Of a stretch of DNA of 64,000 nucleotides, positions 7,735 through 17,731 are shown piece after piece. Numbering within the stretch: position 1 is the first letter of the stretch; each line of letters begins with the position of its first letter. The notes under the pieces were generated by a model. It worked only from the letters and a program-made list of their open reading frames with translations. It made no database searches and was not told the origin of the DNA. A program made the position numbers and the translations under genes. Source of the DNA: Microbacterium sp. NC79 (GTDB taxonomy: Bacteria; Actinomycetota; Actinomycetes; Actinomycetales; Microbacteriaceae); assembly GCF_019061125.1 (NCBI RefSeq), contig NZ_JAHQYI010000001.1, positions 806,001-870,000 of the forward strand, written 5' to 3'.

Positions 7735-9417
7735 ATGACCAGTGCGACGCGGTTGCACGCGCCCCGCACTGCGGGGTCGCTTCCGGCAACCTGGTCGGCG
7801 TTGTGGAAAGGTTCCGTCCGGTTTCGCACCACGGTGCTAACTGTTGCCCTCTCTGCCCTCGCCGTGATCATCGCGTGCGTATGGATGGCGCTCGCAATTC
7901 AAGACCGTCTCTACGAGGCGCGCAAAGATCAGGCCATGAACGGCGCGTTGCAGGCCGCGGCCGAAGCCCAGAGCCTCCTGGATGCGGCAAACCCGGAGGG
8001 CGACCCGGGCAAACTTCAAGAAATTATGGGCGGCGTGCAGACGCGCGTCGCGAGCCTTGCCGGTACCGACTACGCACGCATCATGCGTTCACCTGCCGAG
8101 GCATCCACCACTCTCGCGCCGGTTCCGTGGGTCACGCGTCCTTTTGAAGCCAACGCCGGCATGCTCACCGAGGGGCTCCGCGAGCGCGTCCGTGAGCAGA
8201 ACACGCGACAATGGTTGCAGGCTGTCGAAATCACGATGCCATCTGGCGACCTCGTTCCTGGCATTTTGATCGGGCAGAGCTTGCGCTTTCCCGAGGTCGG
8301 CATGTACGAGCTTTACCTGGCGTACCCGCTCGATGAGGAACAACAAACGTTGCTATTTGTGCAGCGCACGCTATGGCTCGCCGCCGTAGCGCTGCTGTTC
8401 ATCATCGGTCTCATTAGCTGGTTTGTGATGCGTTCGGTGACCGCGCCTATTCGGGAGGCAGCCGAAACCAGTGCGCAGCTTGCGCGGGGCGATCTCGGTG
8501 TGCGCATTGTGGTCGATGGCGAAGACGAACTGGCCACTCTTGGTCGATCGTTCAATGCCATGGCTGATTCGCTCGAGGGGCAGATTAAGGAGCTCGCCGC
8601 GCTTTCGCTCGTGCAGCAACGCTTCGTCTCTGACGTCTCCCATGAGCTGCGCACCCCACTCACCACGATTCGTCTCGCTGCCGACATGATCAATGACAAT
8701 AAGTCAACGTTTGACCCCACGACGGAGCGGGCAGCTGAACTCCTGCACGCACAGGTCGAGCGATTCGAGGTCCTCCTGGGCGACCTGTTGGAGATCAGCC
8801 GATACGACGCCGGATCTGTGCAGCTTGAGATCGAGCCGACAAGCCTCGCGCATCTGGCCGAAGATGTGATCGACTCGATGCAGCAACTGGCCGATCAGCA
8901 TGGTTCCAATCTCCGCCTCGTCGCACCTGGCGGATATTCGCCTGTCGACATGGATGCCCGCCGTGTTCGCCGCGTGGTGCGAAACCTCATTGGCAATGCC
9001 ATTGAGCACGGTGAGGGTAAGCCGGTCGTCGTGACGGTCGATTCGAACCAGCAGGCCGTTGCGATTGGTGTACGTGACTTTGGTCTCGGCATCAAAGAAG
9101 AGCACATCGAGCACGTCTTCGACCGATTCTGGCGCGCCGACCCGTCACGAAAGCGCACCATCGGCGGCACCGGCTTGGGGCTTTCGATTGCTCTCGGGGA
9201 TGCCAAACTTCACGGCGGTACCCTGACGGTGTGGAGCGACCCAGGAAACGGCTCGCACTTCGTTCTGACATTGCCGCGCGTGGTTGGCGGCGAGATCAGT
9301 GCGCTGAGCTCACCGATTGCGGCCGAAGGCGAAGATGCGGAAACGCCAATGGGCACGCTCGGACTCACGCAACCCATAGACGTGATTATTCACGCTGACC
9401 AGGAAGGGAAGCACTGA
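7735..9417 (+). CDS. mtrB: Sensor histidine kinase MtrB
   Basis: Membrane kinase that phosphorylates MtrA. Two transmembrane helices (TVLTVALSALAVIIACVWMAL and LWLAAVALLFIIGLISWFVM) flank an extracytoplasmic domain; HAMP follows (VTAPIREAAETSAQLARGDL), then HisKA with phospho-acceptor His303 in DVSHELRTPLTTIRL, and HATPase with NLIGNAIEHG and GGTGLGLS. I start at ATG 7735, one base after the mtrA stop (TGACATG), rather than an upstream GTG inside mtrA. The stop overlaps the lpqB start (TGATG). 560 residues. Confidence 0.96.
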   Translation: MTSATRLHAPRTAGSLPATWSALWKGSVRFRTTVLTVALSALAVIIACVWMALAIQDRLYEARKDQAMNGALQAAAEAQSLLDAANPEGDPGKLQEIMGGVQTRVASLAGTDYARIMRSPAEASTTLAPVPWVTRPFEANAGMLTEGLRERVREQNTRQWLQAVEITMPSGDLVPGILIGQSLRFPEVGMYELYLAYPLDEEQQTLLFVQRTLWLAAVALLFIIGLISWFVMRSVTAPIREAAETSAQLARGDLGVRIVVDGEDELATLGRSFNAMADSLEGQIKELAALSLVQQRFVSDVSHELRTPLTTIRLAADMINDNKSTFDPTTERAAELLHAQVERFEVLLGDLLEISRYDAGSVQLEIEPTSLAHLAEDVIDSMQQLADQHGSNLRLVAPGGYSPVDMDARRVRRVVRNLIGNAIEHGEGKPVVVTVDSNQQAVAIGVRDFGLGIKEEHIEHVFDRFWRADPSRKRTIGGTGLGLSIALGDAKLHGGTLTVWSDPGNGSHFVLTLPRVVGGEISALSSPIAAEGEDAETPMGTLGLTQPIDVIIHADQEGKH

Positions 9418-11138
9418 TGGCACGCGCACGCGCTCTCGCGGTGGTCACCGTAGCCCTGCTCGCACTCACGGGATGCACGGGTTTCCAAAAGTCCGGAGAA
9501 GTCACCGTTGGGCTGGAGATGGGGGAGCGGCCGCCAGTCGACTTCGCGTTCACGCCAAGCGGTCCGCAGGCGGGGGCGGAACCACGGGAGATTGTGCAGG
9601 GATTCCTTGACGCCGCAATCGCCCCTGATGGCGGCTGGAAGGCAGCCAAGCAGTTTCTGTCGGAATCATTCGCCGACGAGTGGGATCCGGCGGCTGGCAC
9701 CGTGGTCGATACCGCATCACGTCGCGCGCTCGTTGAGCCTGAGCCCGTCGCGGAGGCAACTCCGACGGCGGTGCCCGATGCGTCGTCCAACACGAAGATT
9801 TCGATTACCGTCACTGCGGTTGCGACAGTGGATGCCGCTGGCGTGTACACCTCGTCCGAGTCCGCGGAAATGCAATTGGATTTCGAGCTGGCCACGCAAC
9901 CTGATGGTCAGTGGCGGATTATTGCGGCGCCGGATGGCGTGCTCCTTGACCGATTCTCGTTCGAGAATGTCTATGACGACTACAACCTGGCGTTCTTTGA
10001 CCCCACGTGGTCGTTCCTGGTTCCGGATACCCGCTGGTACCCCGACGTCACGGCGGTGCGTGACATCGTCAATGGGCTCCTCGACGGCCCGTCCCCGTGG
10101 CTTGCAGGCGCGGTCTCGACCGCTGTGCCAGAAGGAGCTCGCGCCCTCGCATCGATTCCGATTGACGCGAACGGTGTCGCCAACGTCACATTGAGTGGCA
10201 CAGACAGCATGGATGCCGACGCCATCGGGCAACTGAAACTTCAGCTCACCGAGAGCCTGAGCGGCACCCGAGCACGTGTCATCGTGCTGTCAAGCTCGAC
10301 CCGCGAGCTGACAGCACCGATTGCGACGGTGACGCCGACAACGGTGAACGCGCGCGCCCTCGTCGGCACGGATGAAGGATTCGGCTACGTCACCGCGGAC
10401 GGGCTTGATGCGCTCGACGACATCGACCCATCGGCGCTGGCCTTTCCGATTGCGGCGTGGGAAATGAGTGAAGCGGCTGGGCACGGTGTTGCGCTGTCGA
10501 AGTCTGGCGAGGTTGTGCGTGTCACACGCAATGTGGCGCAGAGCGTCACCGTTGACGTACGGCCCGACCTCATCGACCCCACGATCGGCCCATTCGGTGA
10601 TATCTGGACGGTCCCGAGCAATGCGCCAGGCGAGCTGACCATCACGATGCCAGGCGGCGGCGCGACGCAAATTCCCGGCGCGATGGCCGAACTGACCCAG
10701 ATTTCGCACATGCAACTTTCGCGCGACGGCACCCGTCTGGCCGTCGTCGGCTTGGTTGGTTCGCAAACCGAAGTCTTGGTCTACGCCGTGCTGCGCAGTG
10801 CAGACGGAACAGTGCTCAGTCTCGGAAAGGGGCATCGCATTCGCGATCTCCGCAGCGCAGACGTGAAGGGGTTGTCGTGGGTTGATGATGCGGCTCTCGG
10901 TCTCGTCCTTGCGAACGAGACAGACAGCTCGATCATCGTGCAGCCGCTCAGTGGCGCCTCATCGACCACGCGCGCCGTCGCAGACGTCGTGAGTATTGCC
11001 GGCTCCAGCGATCGGTCGACGATTTGGATTCGGACAGGTGAGGGCAAGCTCTACGCGTCACGTGGCAACACGTGGACGCTTGCGGGCTCGGGGATTCTGG
11101 TGCTCGCGCGGCAGCAGGGCCCTGGCATCCCGCGCTAG
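9417..11138 (+). CDS. lpqB: Lipoprotein LpqB, MtrAB-associated
   Basis: Secreted lipoprotein that in mycobacteria binds the extracytoplasmic part of MtrB and modulates MtrA activation. Signal peptide with lipobox LTGC, lipidated Cys20. A GerMN-like domain (about 210-300) precedes a beta-propeller-like C-terminal half with repeats such as LSRDGTRLAVVG. TGATG overlap with mtrB indicates translational coupling. 573 residues, usual length for LpqB. Confidence 0.95.
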   Translation: MARARALAVVTVALLALTGCTGFQKSGEVTVGLEMGERPPVDFAFTPSGPQAGAEPREIVQGFLDAAIAPDGGWKAAKQFLSESFADEWDPAAGTVVDTASRRALVEPEPVAEATPTAVPDASSNTKISITVTAVATVDAAGVYTSSESAEMQLDFELATQPDGQWRIIAAPDGVLLDRFSFENVYDDYNLAFFDPTWSFLVPDTRWYPDVTAVRDIVNGLLDGPSPWLAGAVSTAVPEGARALASIPIDANGVANVTLSGTDSMDADAIGQLKLQLTESLSGTRARVIVLSSSTRELTAPIATVTPTTVNARALVGTDEGFGYVTADGLDALDDIDPSALAFPIAAWEMSEAAGHGVALSKSGEVVRVTRNVAQSVTVDVRPDLIDPTIGPFGDIWTVPSNAPGELTITMPGGGATQIPGAMAELTQISHMQLSRDGTRLAVVGLVGSQTEVLVYAVLRSADGTVLSLGKGHRIRDLRSADVKGLSWVDDAALGLVLANETDSSIIVQPLSGASSTTRAVADVVSIAGSSDRSTIWIRTGEGKLYASRGNTWTLAGSGILVLARQQGPGIPR

Positions 11139-11164
11139 CTCGTTCCTCCCCAGCTCGGCGTGGT

Positions 11165-11185
11165 GCGGGGCTGTCCCCACCCCGC
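11165..11185 (+). terminator. Possible weak terminator after lpqB
   Basis: GCGGGG and CCCCGC arms with a 9-nt loop, without a T-tract. It would separate lpqB from the comF-like gene, which has its own promoter candidate. Confidence 0.25.
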
Positions 11186-11217
11186 GTCAAACGACCGTAC
11201 CTGAGCTTGGTGGACGT

Positions 11218-11223
11218 CACGCT
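11218..11223 (+). promoter_or_regulatory. -10-like element for leaderless comF-like gene
   Basis: CACGCT followed by exactly 6 nt (TAGGAC) and the GTG at 11230, the spacing expected when transcription begins at the start codon. Confidence 0.4.
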
Positions 11224-11229
11224 TAGGAC

Positions 11230-11898
11230 GTGGCAAGCGAACAATCGGGTGGCTGGCGAGCGGCTGCTGAGCAGGCGATGGCGATGGTCTTCGGCTCCTC
11301 GTGCGTCGTGTGCGGTGATCTCGGTGGCACCGTGTGCGCGACCTGCGAACCCGTTGTCGACCTGCAACGCCGCACGCTCCCCGGAGGTCTGACCTGTTTC
11401 TCAGGGGGCCAATGGGCGGACGACACCGCGATGCTCATGTTGGCGTTGAAAGAAGACGGCGTCACCCGTGTGGCCCGCCATCTCGCACCGCTGCTGGCGG
11501 CCGCTCATGGTTCCGCTTCCGCTTCCGGTGTAGCCGCTGCAGACGCCACCCTGGTTCCGGTGCCCACTCGCATGGCGGCGGATCGACGCCGAGGATACCG
11601 ACCCGTTGAAGTGTTGCTCCGCGCCGCCGGGCTGCCCTTTCAACGCGTGTTGCGGGTGGCAAGGACGGTGCGTGATCAGCGCGAGCTCAGCCGAGATGAG
11701 CGCGTCCGCAACACGCTGGGCGCGTTCGCTGTGCGCAAAACTCGGGCCGAAGCTGGCCCCGTCATTCTGGTTGATGACGTGGTGACAACCGGTGCCACCC
11801 TGGAAAATTCCGCGCAAACACTGAGGTCTGCCGGGTTCACCGTCGTGGCAAGCATCACCGTTTTGTCGACCCCGAAACGGCTCATCAGGAACTCCTAA
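11230..11898 (+). CDS. ComF-family phosphoribosyltransferase-like protein
   Basis: Member of the ComF/amidophosphoribosyltransferase-like family, conserved between lpqB and hpf in actinobacteria (position of Rv3242c). In competent bacteria ComF supports DNA uptake; its role here is unknown. An N-terminal zinc-ribbon-like CVVCG...CATC precedes a PRTase core with the PRPP loop VILVDDVVTTGATL and RRGYRPVE. 222 residues. The GTG at 11230 is chosen because a -10-like hexamer lies 6 nt upstream; ATG 11278 is an alternative but would remove only residues before the zinc ribbon. Confidence 0.85.
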   Translation: MASEQSGGWRAAAEQAMAMVFGSSCVVCGDLGGTVCATCEPVVDLQRRTLPGGLTCFSGGQWADDTAMLMLALKEDGVTRVARHLAPLLAAAHGSASASGVAAADATLVPVPTRMAADRRRGYRPVEVLLRAAGLPFQRVLRVARTVRDQRELSRDERVRNTLGAFAVRKTRAEAGPVILVDDVVTTGATLENSAQTLRSAGFTVVASITVLSTPKRLIRNS

Positions 11899-11919
11899 AA
11901 AATAATTGTCCGAATGATG

Positions 11920-11948
11920 GTGACACACCTGGCATGGGCGGCTACGGT
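11920..11948 (+). promoter_or_regulatory. Candidate promoter for hpf
   Basis: GTGACA (11920-11925) and TACGGT (11943-11948) are separated by 17 bp, good sigma-A spacing. Predicted 5' UTR is about 55 nt and ends with an AAGGAGG ribosome site. Confidence 0.45.
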
Positions 11949-12009
11949 GAGGGGAACAAAGGCGACAAGGTCCGCCCTTGAACCGGTGGACCGGACAAGG
12001 AGGTCAGAC

Positions 12010-12672
12010 ATGGAAACGAACATCGTCGGCGTAGGCGTCGGGATTTCGGATCGTTTTCGTGAGGTGGCTGAAGAGAAGGCAGAGCGAATTTCAAAGCTTG
12101 CTACTCGGGCCGAACGACTCGATGTCAAGGTGACTCACCATTCCAACCGACAGGGGCGGATGGACGACGAAACCGTCGAGCTCACTCTGAATGGCCGCGG
12201 CCCGCTGGTGCGGGCAGAAGCGACAGACGCAGACAAGTTTGTCGCCCTTGATCTCGCTGTCGACAAGTTGATGGAGCAGGTGCGTCGAGCCAAGCGGAAG
12301 CGCCTCGACGGTCGCCACGACGCTCGCGGCGCACACCTCGACAAGGGCACAGGCGCTTTGCACGGCATCGACGTTCGCCCCGCTTCAGTCGACGTCCTTC
12401 GCGCAGTGAAGACCGGGGAAATCCCGATCATCACGGGCAACGAAGAAGAAGAGGACTACACGCCGGTCGTCATTCGCACGAAGAAGTTTGGTGCCGAATG
12501 GATGTCCGTCGAAGAGGCCGTTGACCGCATGGAGCTTGTCGGTCACGACTTTTTCCTGTTCGTCGACGCTCGCACCGATCACCCTTCGGTGGTTTACCGC
12601 CGCAAGGGCTGGGACTACGGCGTGATCTCGCTCACCACGTTGGCACCGCCGGAGACGGTTGCCGCGTCATAG
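12010..12672 (+). CDS. hpf: Ribosome hibernation promoting factor, long form
   Basis: Binds the 30S subunit in stationary phase or starvation and, through its C-terminal domain, drives 100S ribosome dimers. N-terminal HPF/YfiA domain about 1-110 (DRFREVAEEKAERISKL, VELTLNGRGPLVRAEA, LDLAVDKLMEQVRRAK); acidic linker EEEED; C-terminal dimerisation domain from about 155 with KKFGAEWMSVEEAVDRMELVGHDFFLF and VVYRRKGWDYGVI. 220 residues, long form. The ATG at 12010 has a near-perfect AAGGAGG 7 bases upstream, unlike most genes in this window; an upstream in-frame start at 11914 overlaps the promoter and is rejected. Confidence 0.95.
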   Translation: METNIVGVGVGISDRFREVAEEKAERISKLATRAERLDVKVTHHSNRQGRMDDETVELTLNGRGPLVRAEATDADKFVALDLAVDKLMEQVRRAKRKRLDGRHDARGAHLDKGTGALHGIDVRPASVDVLRAVKTGEIPIITGNEEEEDYTPVVIRTKKFGAEWMSVEEAVDRMELVGHDFFLFVDARTDHPSVVYRRKGWDYGVISLTTLAPPETVAAS

Positions 12673-12696
12673 CCGCATGAAAATGGCTGAGCATTG

Positions 12697-12752
12697 AACT
12701 GCTCCCCGAGGGTTGGACTGATCACATCAGTTTCCACTCTTGGGGAGCAGTT
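12697..12752. terminator. Long hairpin between convergent hpf and coiled-coil gene
   Basis: Arms AACTGCTCCCC (12697-12707) and GGGGAGCAGTT (12742-12752) match perfectly; inner bases continue to pair with a few G-U pairs and one bulge up to CTGAT-CAC-ATCAG (12718-12730). A 56-nt near-continuous stem, only TTT follows on the plus strand. Likely bidirectional terminator. Confidence 0.6.
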
Positions 12753-12808
12753 TCATGTATCCACATCGTTGGTCTTATGAGGTGACACCGCGTGGTGCAT
12801 TCGGGGGC

Positions 12809-14125
12809 TCAGTCGAAGATGTCGCCGAGAATGCCGCCGAGGATGGCCCCACCGATGAGGCCGCCCATCATGTCGCTCATGCCGCCACCCTGGTTCCGAC
12901 CGCCACCGCCCCACGTGTTTTGTTGCTGCGGGCGTGAAGAATCGATGTCACGCTGAGCGAGCTGAAGAGCTTCGCTGGCGAGTTGCGCCGTACGCCGCGC
13001 CAGCGCAAGGGCTTCTTCACGGGTGTCTTCAGGAACAATCAGCCGGTCGATGTCGATGCGAAGTCGCTCGGCTTCCGCGAGCCGTGTGCGGGCGTCCGCA
13101 CCAATCCAGCCGCGGTGACCAGCGATCACGCTGCGCGCAACGGCGATCTGGCGATCCGCATCGTCGACGGCGTGACGGACAGCTTCGACGGCGGGGAGGG
13201 GTCGTGCCGCGCGGTCACGTGCCTTCACAACCGCGGCATCCAACGCTTGGTTGGCGTCGCGGAGCTGCGAGAGCGACGTGAACGGGTCTGACTTGCTCCC
13301 TGCCGGCGGCAGCTGCGCAAGTGCCGCCTCGAGCGCGGACATGGCGGTGGCCACTGCGGGAGCAGACATCATGTCGCGCGCAGCAATCAGGTCGTTTCGC
13401 GAATCGGCGATGACGTCGTTAAGAGTGGATTCGGCGCGCAACGCCTGCAGCTCGTAATCCTCCACGCCATCGAGGACGGTCGCAGCGCGACGGACCGCTT
13501 CGATGGCGGTTTCCAGGGCGAGGTTAGCCTCCTCGTTGTGGCCGGCGGCGCGGCGGCGGGAAGACACATCGGCACTGTGGCGTGCGAAGGCGATGAGCTG
13601 GGTCGCTTCGTCGGCTCCGGCTGCCACTTTCGACATGGCCGTGTCGTTGTAGCGCTCGGCGAGGCGGACGATGGTGTCGCGCGCCGCTGGCACGCGGTTG
13701 TCGAGGGCGGCGGAATCCGCGTGCACACGTGCCAGCACCTCGGGGGCGCGACGGACCCGGTCGATGCGATCAGCAAGTGCGGCGGTACGCTCATCCAGAA
13801 CGTCGTCGGCCCATTCGCACAGTTGCACGATGCGTGCGTTGCGGGTGCGCAACTCCTCAGGGGTGTCTGGCAGATGGTCGTGGTTCAACTGGTGAAGAGT
13901 GAAGGCCTCCTGCATGTGCGTGCGAACCGCAGTGAGAGCATCGCGGAGGTCTTTCGTGGCCTCGGCGCCGAGCTCGGCCTGCGCGAATCCGACCTCATCA
14001 GCCGCGGTGCGGATGCGCTCATCGACGGCGATCATTGCCGCTTCTGCGCGTCGGCTCAGTTCGGTATCAGCGGCGAGCTGTTCCTCTTGCTCGGCGCGAC
14101 GACGTTTGCCCCAGAATCCTGCCAT
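12809..14125 (-). CDS. Coiled-coil protein resembling the C-terminal part of TPM-domain proteins
   Basis: 438 residues, mostly alanine/arginine/glutamate-rich helices predicted as coiled coil, ending in a glycine-rich stretch (WGGGGRNQGGG) and a small hydrophobic tail (MMGGLIGGAILGGILGDIF). This pattern, including FAQAELGAEATKDLRDAL near the start, resembles the long helical C-terminal region of actinobacterial TPM-domain secreted proteins, but no TPM domain, signal peptide or transmembrane helix precedes it here. Function unknown. Start ATG 14125 is supported by TATGAT placed 6 nt upstream. padR lies 67 bp upstream on the same strand. Confidence 0.7.
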   Translation of the reverse strand: MAGFWGKRRRAEQEEQLAADTELSRRAEAAMIAVDERIRTAADEVGFAQAELGAEATKDLRDALTAVRTHMQEAFTLHQLNHDHLPDTPEELRTRNARIVQLCEWADDVLDERTAALADRIDRVRRAPEVLARVHADSAALDNRVPAARDTIVRLAERYNDTAMSKVAAGADEATQLIAFARHSADVSSRRRAAGHNEEANLALETAIEAVRRAATVLDGVEDYELQALRAESTLNDVIADSRNDLIAARDMMSAPAVATAMSALEAALAQLPPAGSKSDPFTSLSQLRDANQALDAAVVKARDRAARPLPAVEAVRHAVDDADRQIAVARSVIAGHRGWIGADARTRLAEAERLRIDIDRLIVPEDTREEALALARRTAQLASEALQLAQRDIDSSRPQQQNTWGGGGRNQGGGMSDMMGGLIGGAILGGILGDIFD

Positions 14126-14131
14126 GAATTG

Positions 14132-14137
14132 ATCATA
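14132..14137 (-). promoter_or_regulatory. -10-like element for leaderless coiled-coil gene
   Basis: TATGAT on the minus strand, then 6 nt, then the ATG at 14125. Confidence 0.45.
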
Positions 14138-14192
14138 TGGATTCGCGCCGTTGCGTGGCTGAGGTTCGTCTTAGCGGATAGCGAACGTACCG

Positions 14193-14759
14193 CTATGCCA
14201 CTGCCTTCTTAGGGCGACCGCGGCGCGGACGGTGCATGTCAACGGCCGATGGTTGCGATGCCCCCGTCGTTGCGGCTACTTGCGCGGCGAGCAACCATTG
14301 CACGTCGGCGTTTGCACGCTGCACGGCCGCGAGGTGGACCAGCCGTGCGAGCGAATTATCTTCAGCATCATGCACGCGGGCCGATTCAGCATGGCGCTGT
14401 TGCGCCGCGAAAAGTTCGGTGGCGATGAGGGCTTCTGCGTCAACGCCTGGGAGCGAAATGGCGAGCGAAATCTTCGCGGCCAAGTCGTCTCGCGCATGAG
14501 TGCGAGGAGTTGGGGTGTGGAACCACGACTCGCTTTCTGCGCGCCCCGCATCCGTCAGATGCCACATCACATGGCCGTGCTCATTGACAGCGCCCCGGGA
14601 AACGTAGCCATCACGTTCCAGCCGCTCCAGCGTGTTGTAGATCTGACCGACATTGACAGGCCAGCTATGCGCCGTGCGGCGTTCAAATTCGGTGCGCAAT
14701 TGGTTGCCGTAGCACGGCGATTGCGCAAGGATCGCCAGCAGACTGTGCTTGATCGTCAT
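14193..14759 (-). CDS. PadR-family transcriptional regulator with AT-hook-like C-terminus
   Basis: Winged-helix PadR repressor, ligand unknown. N-terminal DNA-binding domain: [44 protein letters not shown] and [15 protein letters not shown] helical dimerisation domain follows (about 90-165). The last residues [10 protein letters not shown] form an AT-hook-like motif (GRP core with flanking basic residues), unusual for PadR. GGAG lies just upstream of the ATG at 14759. A TCCGGT...ACCGGA palindrome in the divergent region with secA is a candidate operator. 188 residues. Confidence 0.88.
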   Translation of the reverse strand: MTIKHSLLAILAQSPCYGNQLRTEFERRTAHSWPVNVGQIYNTLERLERDGYVSRGAVNEHGHVMWHLTDAGRAESESWFHTPTPRTHARDDLAAKISLAISLPGVDAEALIATELFAAQQRHAESARVHDAEDNSLARLVHLAAVQRANADVQWLLAAQVAATTGASQPSAVDMHRPRRGRPKKAVA

Positions 14760-14770
14760 GACGGCCCTTC

Positions 14771-14796
14771 TCCGGTTCCTTTATATGTATACCGGA
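14771..14796. promoter_or_regulatory. Candidate PadR operator
   Basis: TCCGGT (14771-14776) and ACCGGA (14791-14796) form a 6-14-6 inverted repeat around an AT-rich core, 12 bp upstream of the padR start. Site and symmetry suggest autoregulation; unproven. Confidence 0.4.
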
Positions 14797-14937
14797 CGAT
14801 GGATTAATTTCGACGCCGGAATCTCTGCTTTGAGCGTATCCAGCGCGCGCCAAGGTCACGGGCGGATAACATGGAGCGGTGTCGGCAACCCGACACACGC
14901 GGATATCCCGTATGACGCAATGGATGGAGAACACTCC

Positions 14938-17721
14938 GTGGCCAACCCGATTGAAAGACTGCTTCGTGCTGGTGAAGGACGAATCCTTCGCCGACTGCAG
15001 CAGGTGGTCAAGGCTGTTAACGCGCTCGAAGACGACTACGCGAAGCTGACGGACGAAGAATTGCGTGGCGAAACCGCTGAATTGCGTGCCCGCTACGAGA
15101 ACGGTGAAACGCTCGATCAGCTCATGCCTGAGGCGTTCGCCGCCGTACGTGAAGCAGCGAAGCGCACGCTCGGCCAGCGTCACTACGATGTGCAGATCCT
15201 CGGTGGTGCCGCGCTCCACGCTGGCAACATCGCCGAGATGAAGACCGGTGAAGGTAAGACCCTCGTCGCAACGCTCCCGGCCTACCTCAACGCCATCGCT
15301 GGCAAGGGTGTGCACGTCATCACCACGAACGACTACCTCGCGTCGTACCAGTCCGAGATCATGGGTCGCGTGTTCCGCGCCCTGGGCATGACCACCGGTG
15401 TGATCGTGGCAGGACAGACGCCAGATGTCCGTCGTGAGCAGTACAACGCTGACATCACGTACGGAACCAACAATGAGTTTGGCTTTGACTACCTGCGTGA
15501 CAACATGGCGTGGTCCAAAGACAACCTGGTGCAGCGCGGCCACTTCTTTGCCGTCGTCGATGAGGTGGACTCGATCCTCATCGATGAGGCGCGTACGCCG
15601 CTCATCATCTCCGGCCCGTCATCGGGCGAGGCTAACCGCTGGTTCACCGAGTTCGCTCGCATTGCGAAGACGCTCGAAGCGGGAGAAGACTATGAAGTCG
15701 ACGAGAAGAAGCGCACCGTGGGTGTGCTGGAGCCCGGTATCGAAAAGGTCGAGGACTACCTCGGTATCGACAACCTGTACGAGTCTGCCAACACGCCGCT
15801 GATCTCGTTTCTGAACAACTCGATCAAGGCACTCGCGCTCTTCAAGCGTGACACCGACTACGTCGTGATGAACGACGAGGTCATGATCGTCGATGAGCAC
15901 ACCGGCCGGATTCTTGTGGGCCGTCGCTACAACGAAGGTATTCACCAGGCCATTGAGGCGAAGGAAGGTGTACCCGTTAAGGCCGAGAACCAGACCCTCG
16001 CCACGGTGACGCTGCAGAACTACTTCCGCCTCTACGAAAAGCTCTCGGGTATGACGGGTACGGCCGACACTGAGGCCGCCGAATTCATGTCGACGTACAA
16101 GCTGGGGGTTATTCCGATTCCCACGAACAAGCCGATGATCCGTAAGGACCAGCCCGACCTGGTTTACCAAAACGAGCAGGCGAAGTTCGCGCAGGTCGTC
16201 GAAGACATTGCGCAGCGTCACGAGTCGGGTCAGCCGGTTCTGGTCGGAACCACGAGCGTCGACAAGAGCGAGTACCTGTCGCGCCTACTGGCGAAGAAGG
16301 GCATCAAGCACGAGGTCCTGAACGCAAAGAACCACGCGCGCGAAGCCGAGATTGTTGCCCGCGCTGGTCGTGAGGGCGCCGTCACCGTGGCCACGAACAT
16401 GGCCGGGCGCGGTACCGACATCATGCTCGGTGGTAACGCCGAATTCCTCGCAGTGCAGGCCATGAAAGCGAAGGGCCTCGACCCGGTCGAAACCCCCGAC
16501 GAATACGAAGCTGAATGGGACACGGTTTACGCCGACGTGCGCGAGCAGGTTGACGTGGAAAGTGCGAAGGTCGTTGCCGCCGGTGGCCTCTACGTGCTCG
16601 GCACTGAGCGTCACGAGTCGCGCCGTATTGACAACCAGCTGCGCGGTCGTGCTGGCCGTCAGGGCGACCCGGGTGAGAGCCGCTTCTACCTGAGCCTCAC
16701 CGACGACCTCATGCGCCTGTTCAAGAACGGGCTCGCCGAGACGATGCTGGCGCGCACTAACCTGCCAGAAGACGTCGCGATTGAGTCGGGCATTGTGACA
16801 CGCGCGATTGCCAGCGCACAGTCGCAAATTGAGGGACGCAACGCGGAAATCCGCAAGAACGTGCTGAAGTATGACGACGTGTTGAACCGCCAGCGTGAAG
16901 CGATCTACGCTGACCGCCGTCAGATCCTCGAGGGTGACGACATTCAGGACCGCATCGGGCACTTCATCGAAGACTCGATCGAAGCCATGATCGCCTCGCA
17001 CACCAGCGAAGGTCACACGGAGAGCTGGGACTTCGACGCGCTGTGGACCGAGCTGAAGACGCTGTACCCGGTGAGCGTCACGATCGAAGAGGTCGTGGCA
17101 GAAGCGGGCGGCTCAAAGGGTAAGGTCACCGCTGAGGGGCTGCGCCGTGAGCTGTTGAGTGACGCGCAGATCGCCTACGCGAGCCGCGAAGAGCAGCTGG
17201 GCGAAGCGGCCACCCGTGAACTGGAGCGCCGCGTTGTGCTGCAGGTCCTTGACCGCCGCTGGCGCGACCACCTCTATGAGATGGACTACCTGAAAGACGG
17301 CATCGGTCTGCGTGCAATGGCACAGCGCGATCCCCTCATCGAATACCAGCGTGAGGGCTTCCAAATGTTCCAGTCCATGATGGGCCAGATCAAGGAAGAA
17401 TCTGTCGGCTACCTGTACAACCTCGAGGTTGAAGTTCGTCAGCCGGAGGGCGGCGAAGTCGCTCAGGTCGAAGCCAAGGGCTTGGCAGCGCCTACCCCTG
17501 ACACACAGAAGCTGGAGTACTCGGCTCCGAGCGAAGACGGCGACATCGAGGTGCGCAACGACCGCGGTCAGATGCAGCAGTCCTCGACGAACCGCATGCG
17601 CCAGGCTCAGGCTCAGTCGCAGCAGCCCGCACAGGAGCGCGGTGCTTTCGGTCAGAAGGTTGAACCGGCCGAACCGCAGGCAGGGCAGAACCGCGCCGCC
17701 CGCCGCGCCAAGAAGAAGTAG
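14938..17721 (+). CDS. secA: Preprotein translocase ATPase SecA
   Basis: Essential motor of Sec-dependent export. 927 residues. Motifs: Walker [10 protein letters not shown] (near residue 102), [18 protein letters not shown], the [11 protein letters not shown] and [15 protein letters not shown] helicase motifs, and [13 protein letters not shown]. The C-terminus is a Gln/Ala-rich linker ending in basic [10 protein letters not shown] without the zinc-binding CxC motif. The GTG at 14938, 8 nt after GGAG, matches the family start [14 protein letters not shown]; the in-frame region from 14749 is upstream leader. Position after hpf is conserved (secA1). Confidence 0.97.
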   Translation: MANPIERLLRAGEGRILRRLQQVVKAVNALEDDYAKLTDEELRGETAELRARYENGETLDQLMPEAFAAVREAAKRTLGQRHYDVQILGGAALHAGNIAEMKTGEGKTLVATLPAYLNAIAGKGVHVITTNDYLASYQSEIMGRVFRALGMTTGVIVAGQTPDVRREQYNADITYGTNNEFGFDYLRDNMAWSKDNLVQRGHFFAVVDEVDSILIDEARTPLIISGPSSGEANRWFTEFARIAKTLEAGEDYEVDEKKRTVGVLEPGIEKVEDYLGIDNLYESANTPLISFLNNSIKALALFKRDTDYVVMNDEVMIVDEHTGRILVGRRYNEGIHQAIEAKEGVPVKAENQTLATVTLQNYFRLYEKLSGMTGTADTEAAEFMSTYKLGVIPIPTNKPMIRKDQPDLVYQNEQAKFAQVVEDIAQRHESGQPVLVGTTSVDKSEYLSRLLAKKGIKHEVLNAKNHAREAEIVARAGREGAVTVATNMAGRGTDIMLGGNAEFLAVQAMKAKGLDPVETPDEYEAEWDTVYADVREQVDVESAKVVAAGGLYVLGTERHESRRIDNQLRGRAGRQGDPGESRFYLSLTDDLMRLFKNGLAETMLARTNLPEDVAIESGIVTRAIASAQSQIEGRNAEIRKNVLKYDDVLNRQREAIYADRRQILEGDDIQDRIGHFIEDSIEAMIASHTSEGHTESWDFDALWTELKTLYPVSVTIEEVVAEAGGSKGKVTAEGLRRELLSDAQIAYASREEQLGEAATRELERRVVLQVLDRRWRDHLYEMDYLKDGIGLRAMAQRDPLIEYQREGFQMFQSMMGQIKEESVGYLYNLEVEVRQPEGGEVAQVEAKGLAAPTPDTQKLEYSAPSEDGDIEVRNDRGQMQQSSTNRMRQAQAQSQQPAQERGAFGQKVEPAEPQAGQNRAARRAKKK

Positions 17722-17731
17722 CCACCAACCC

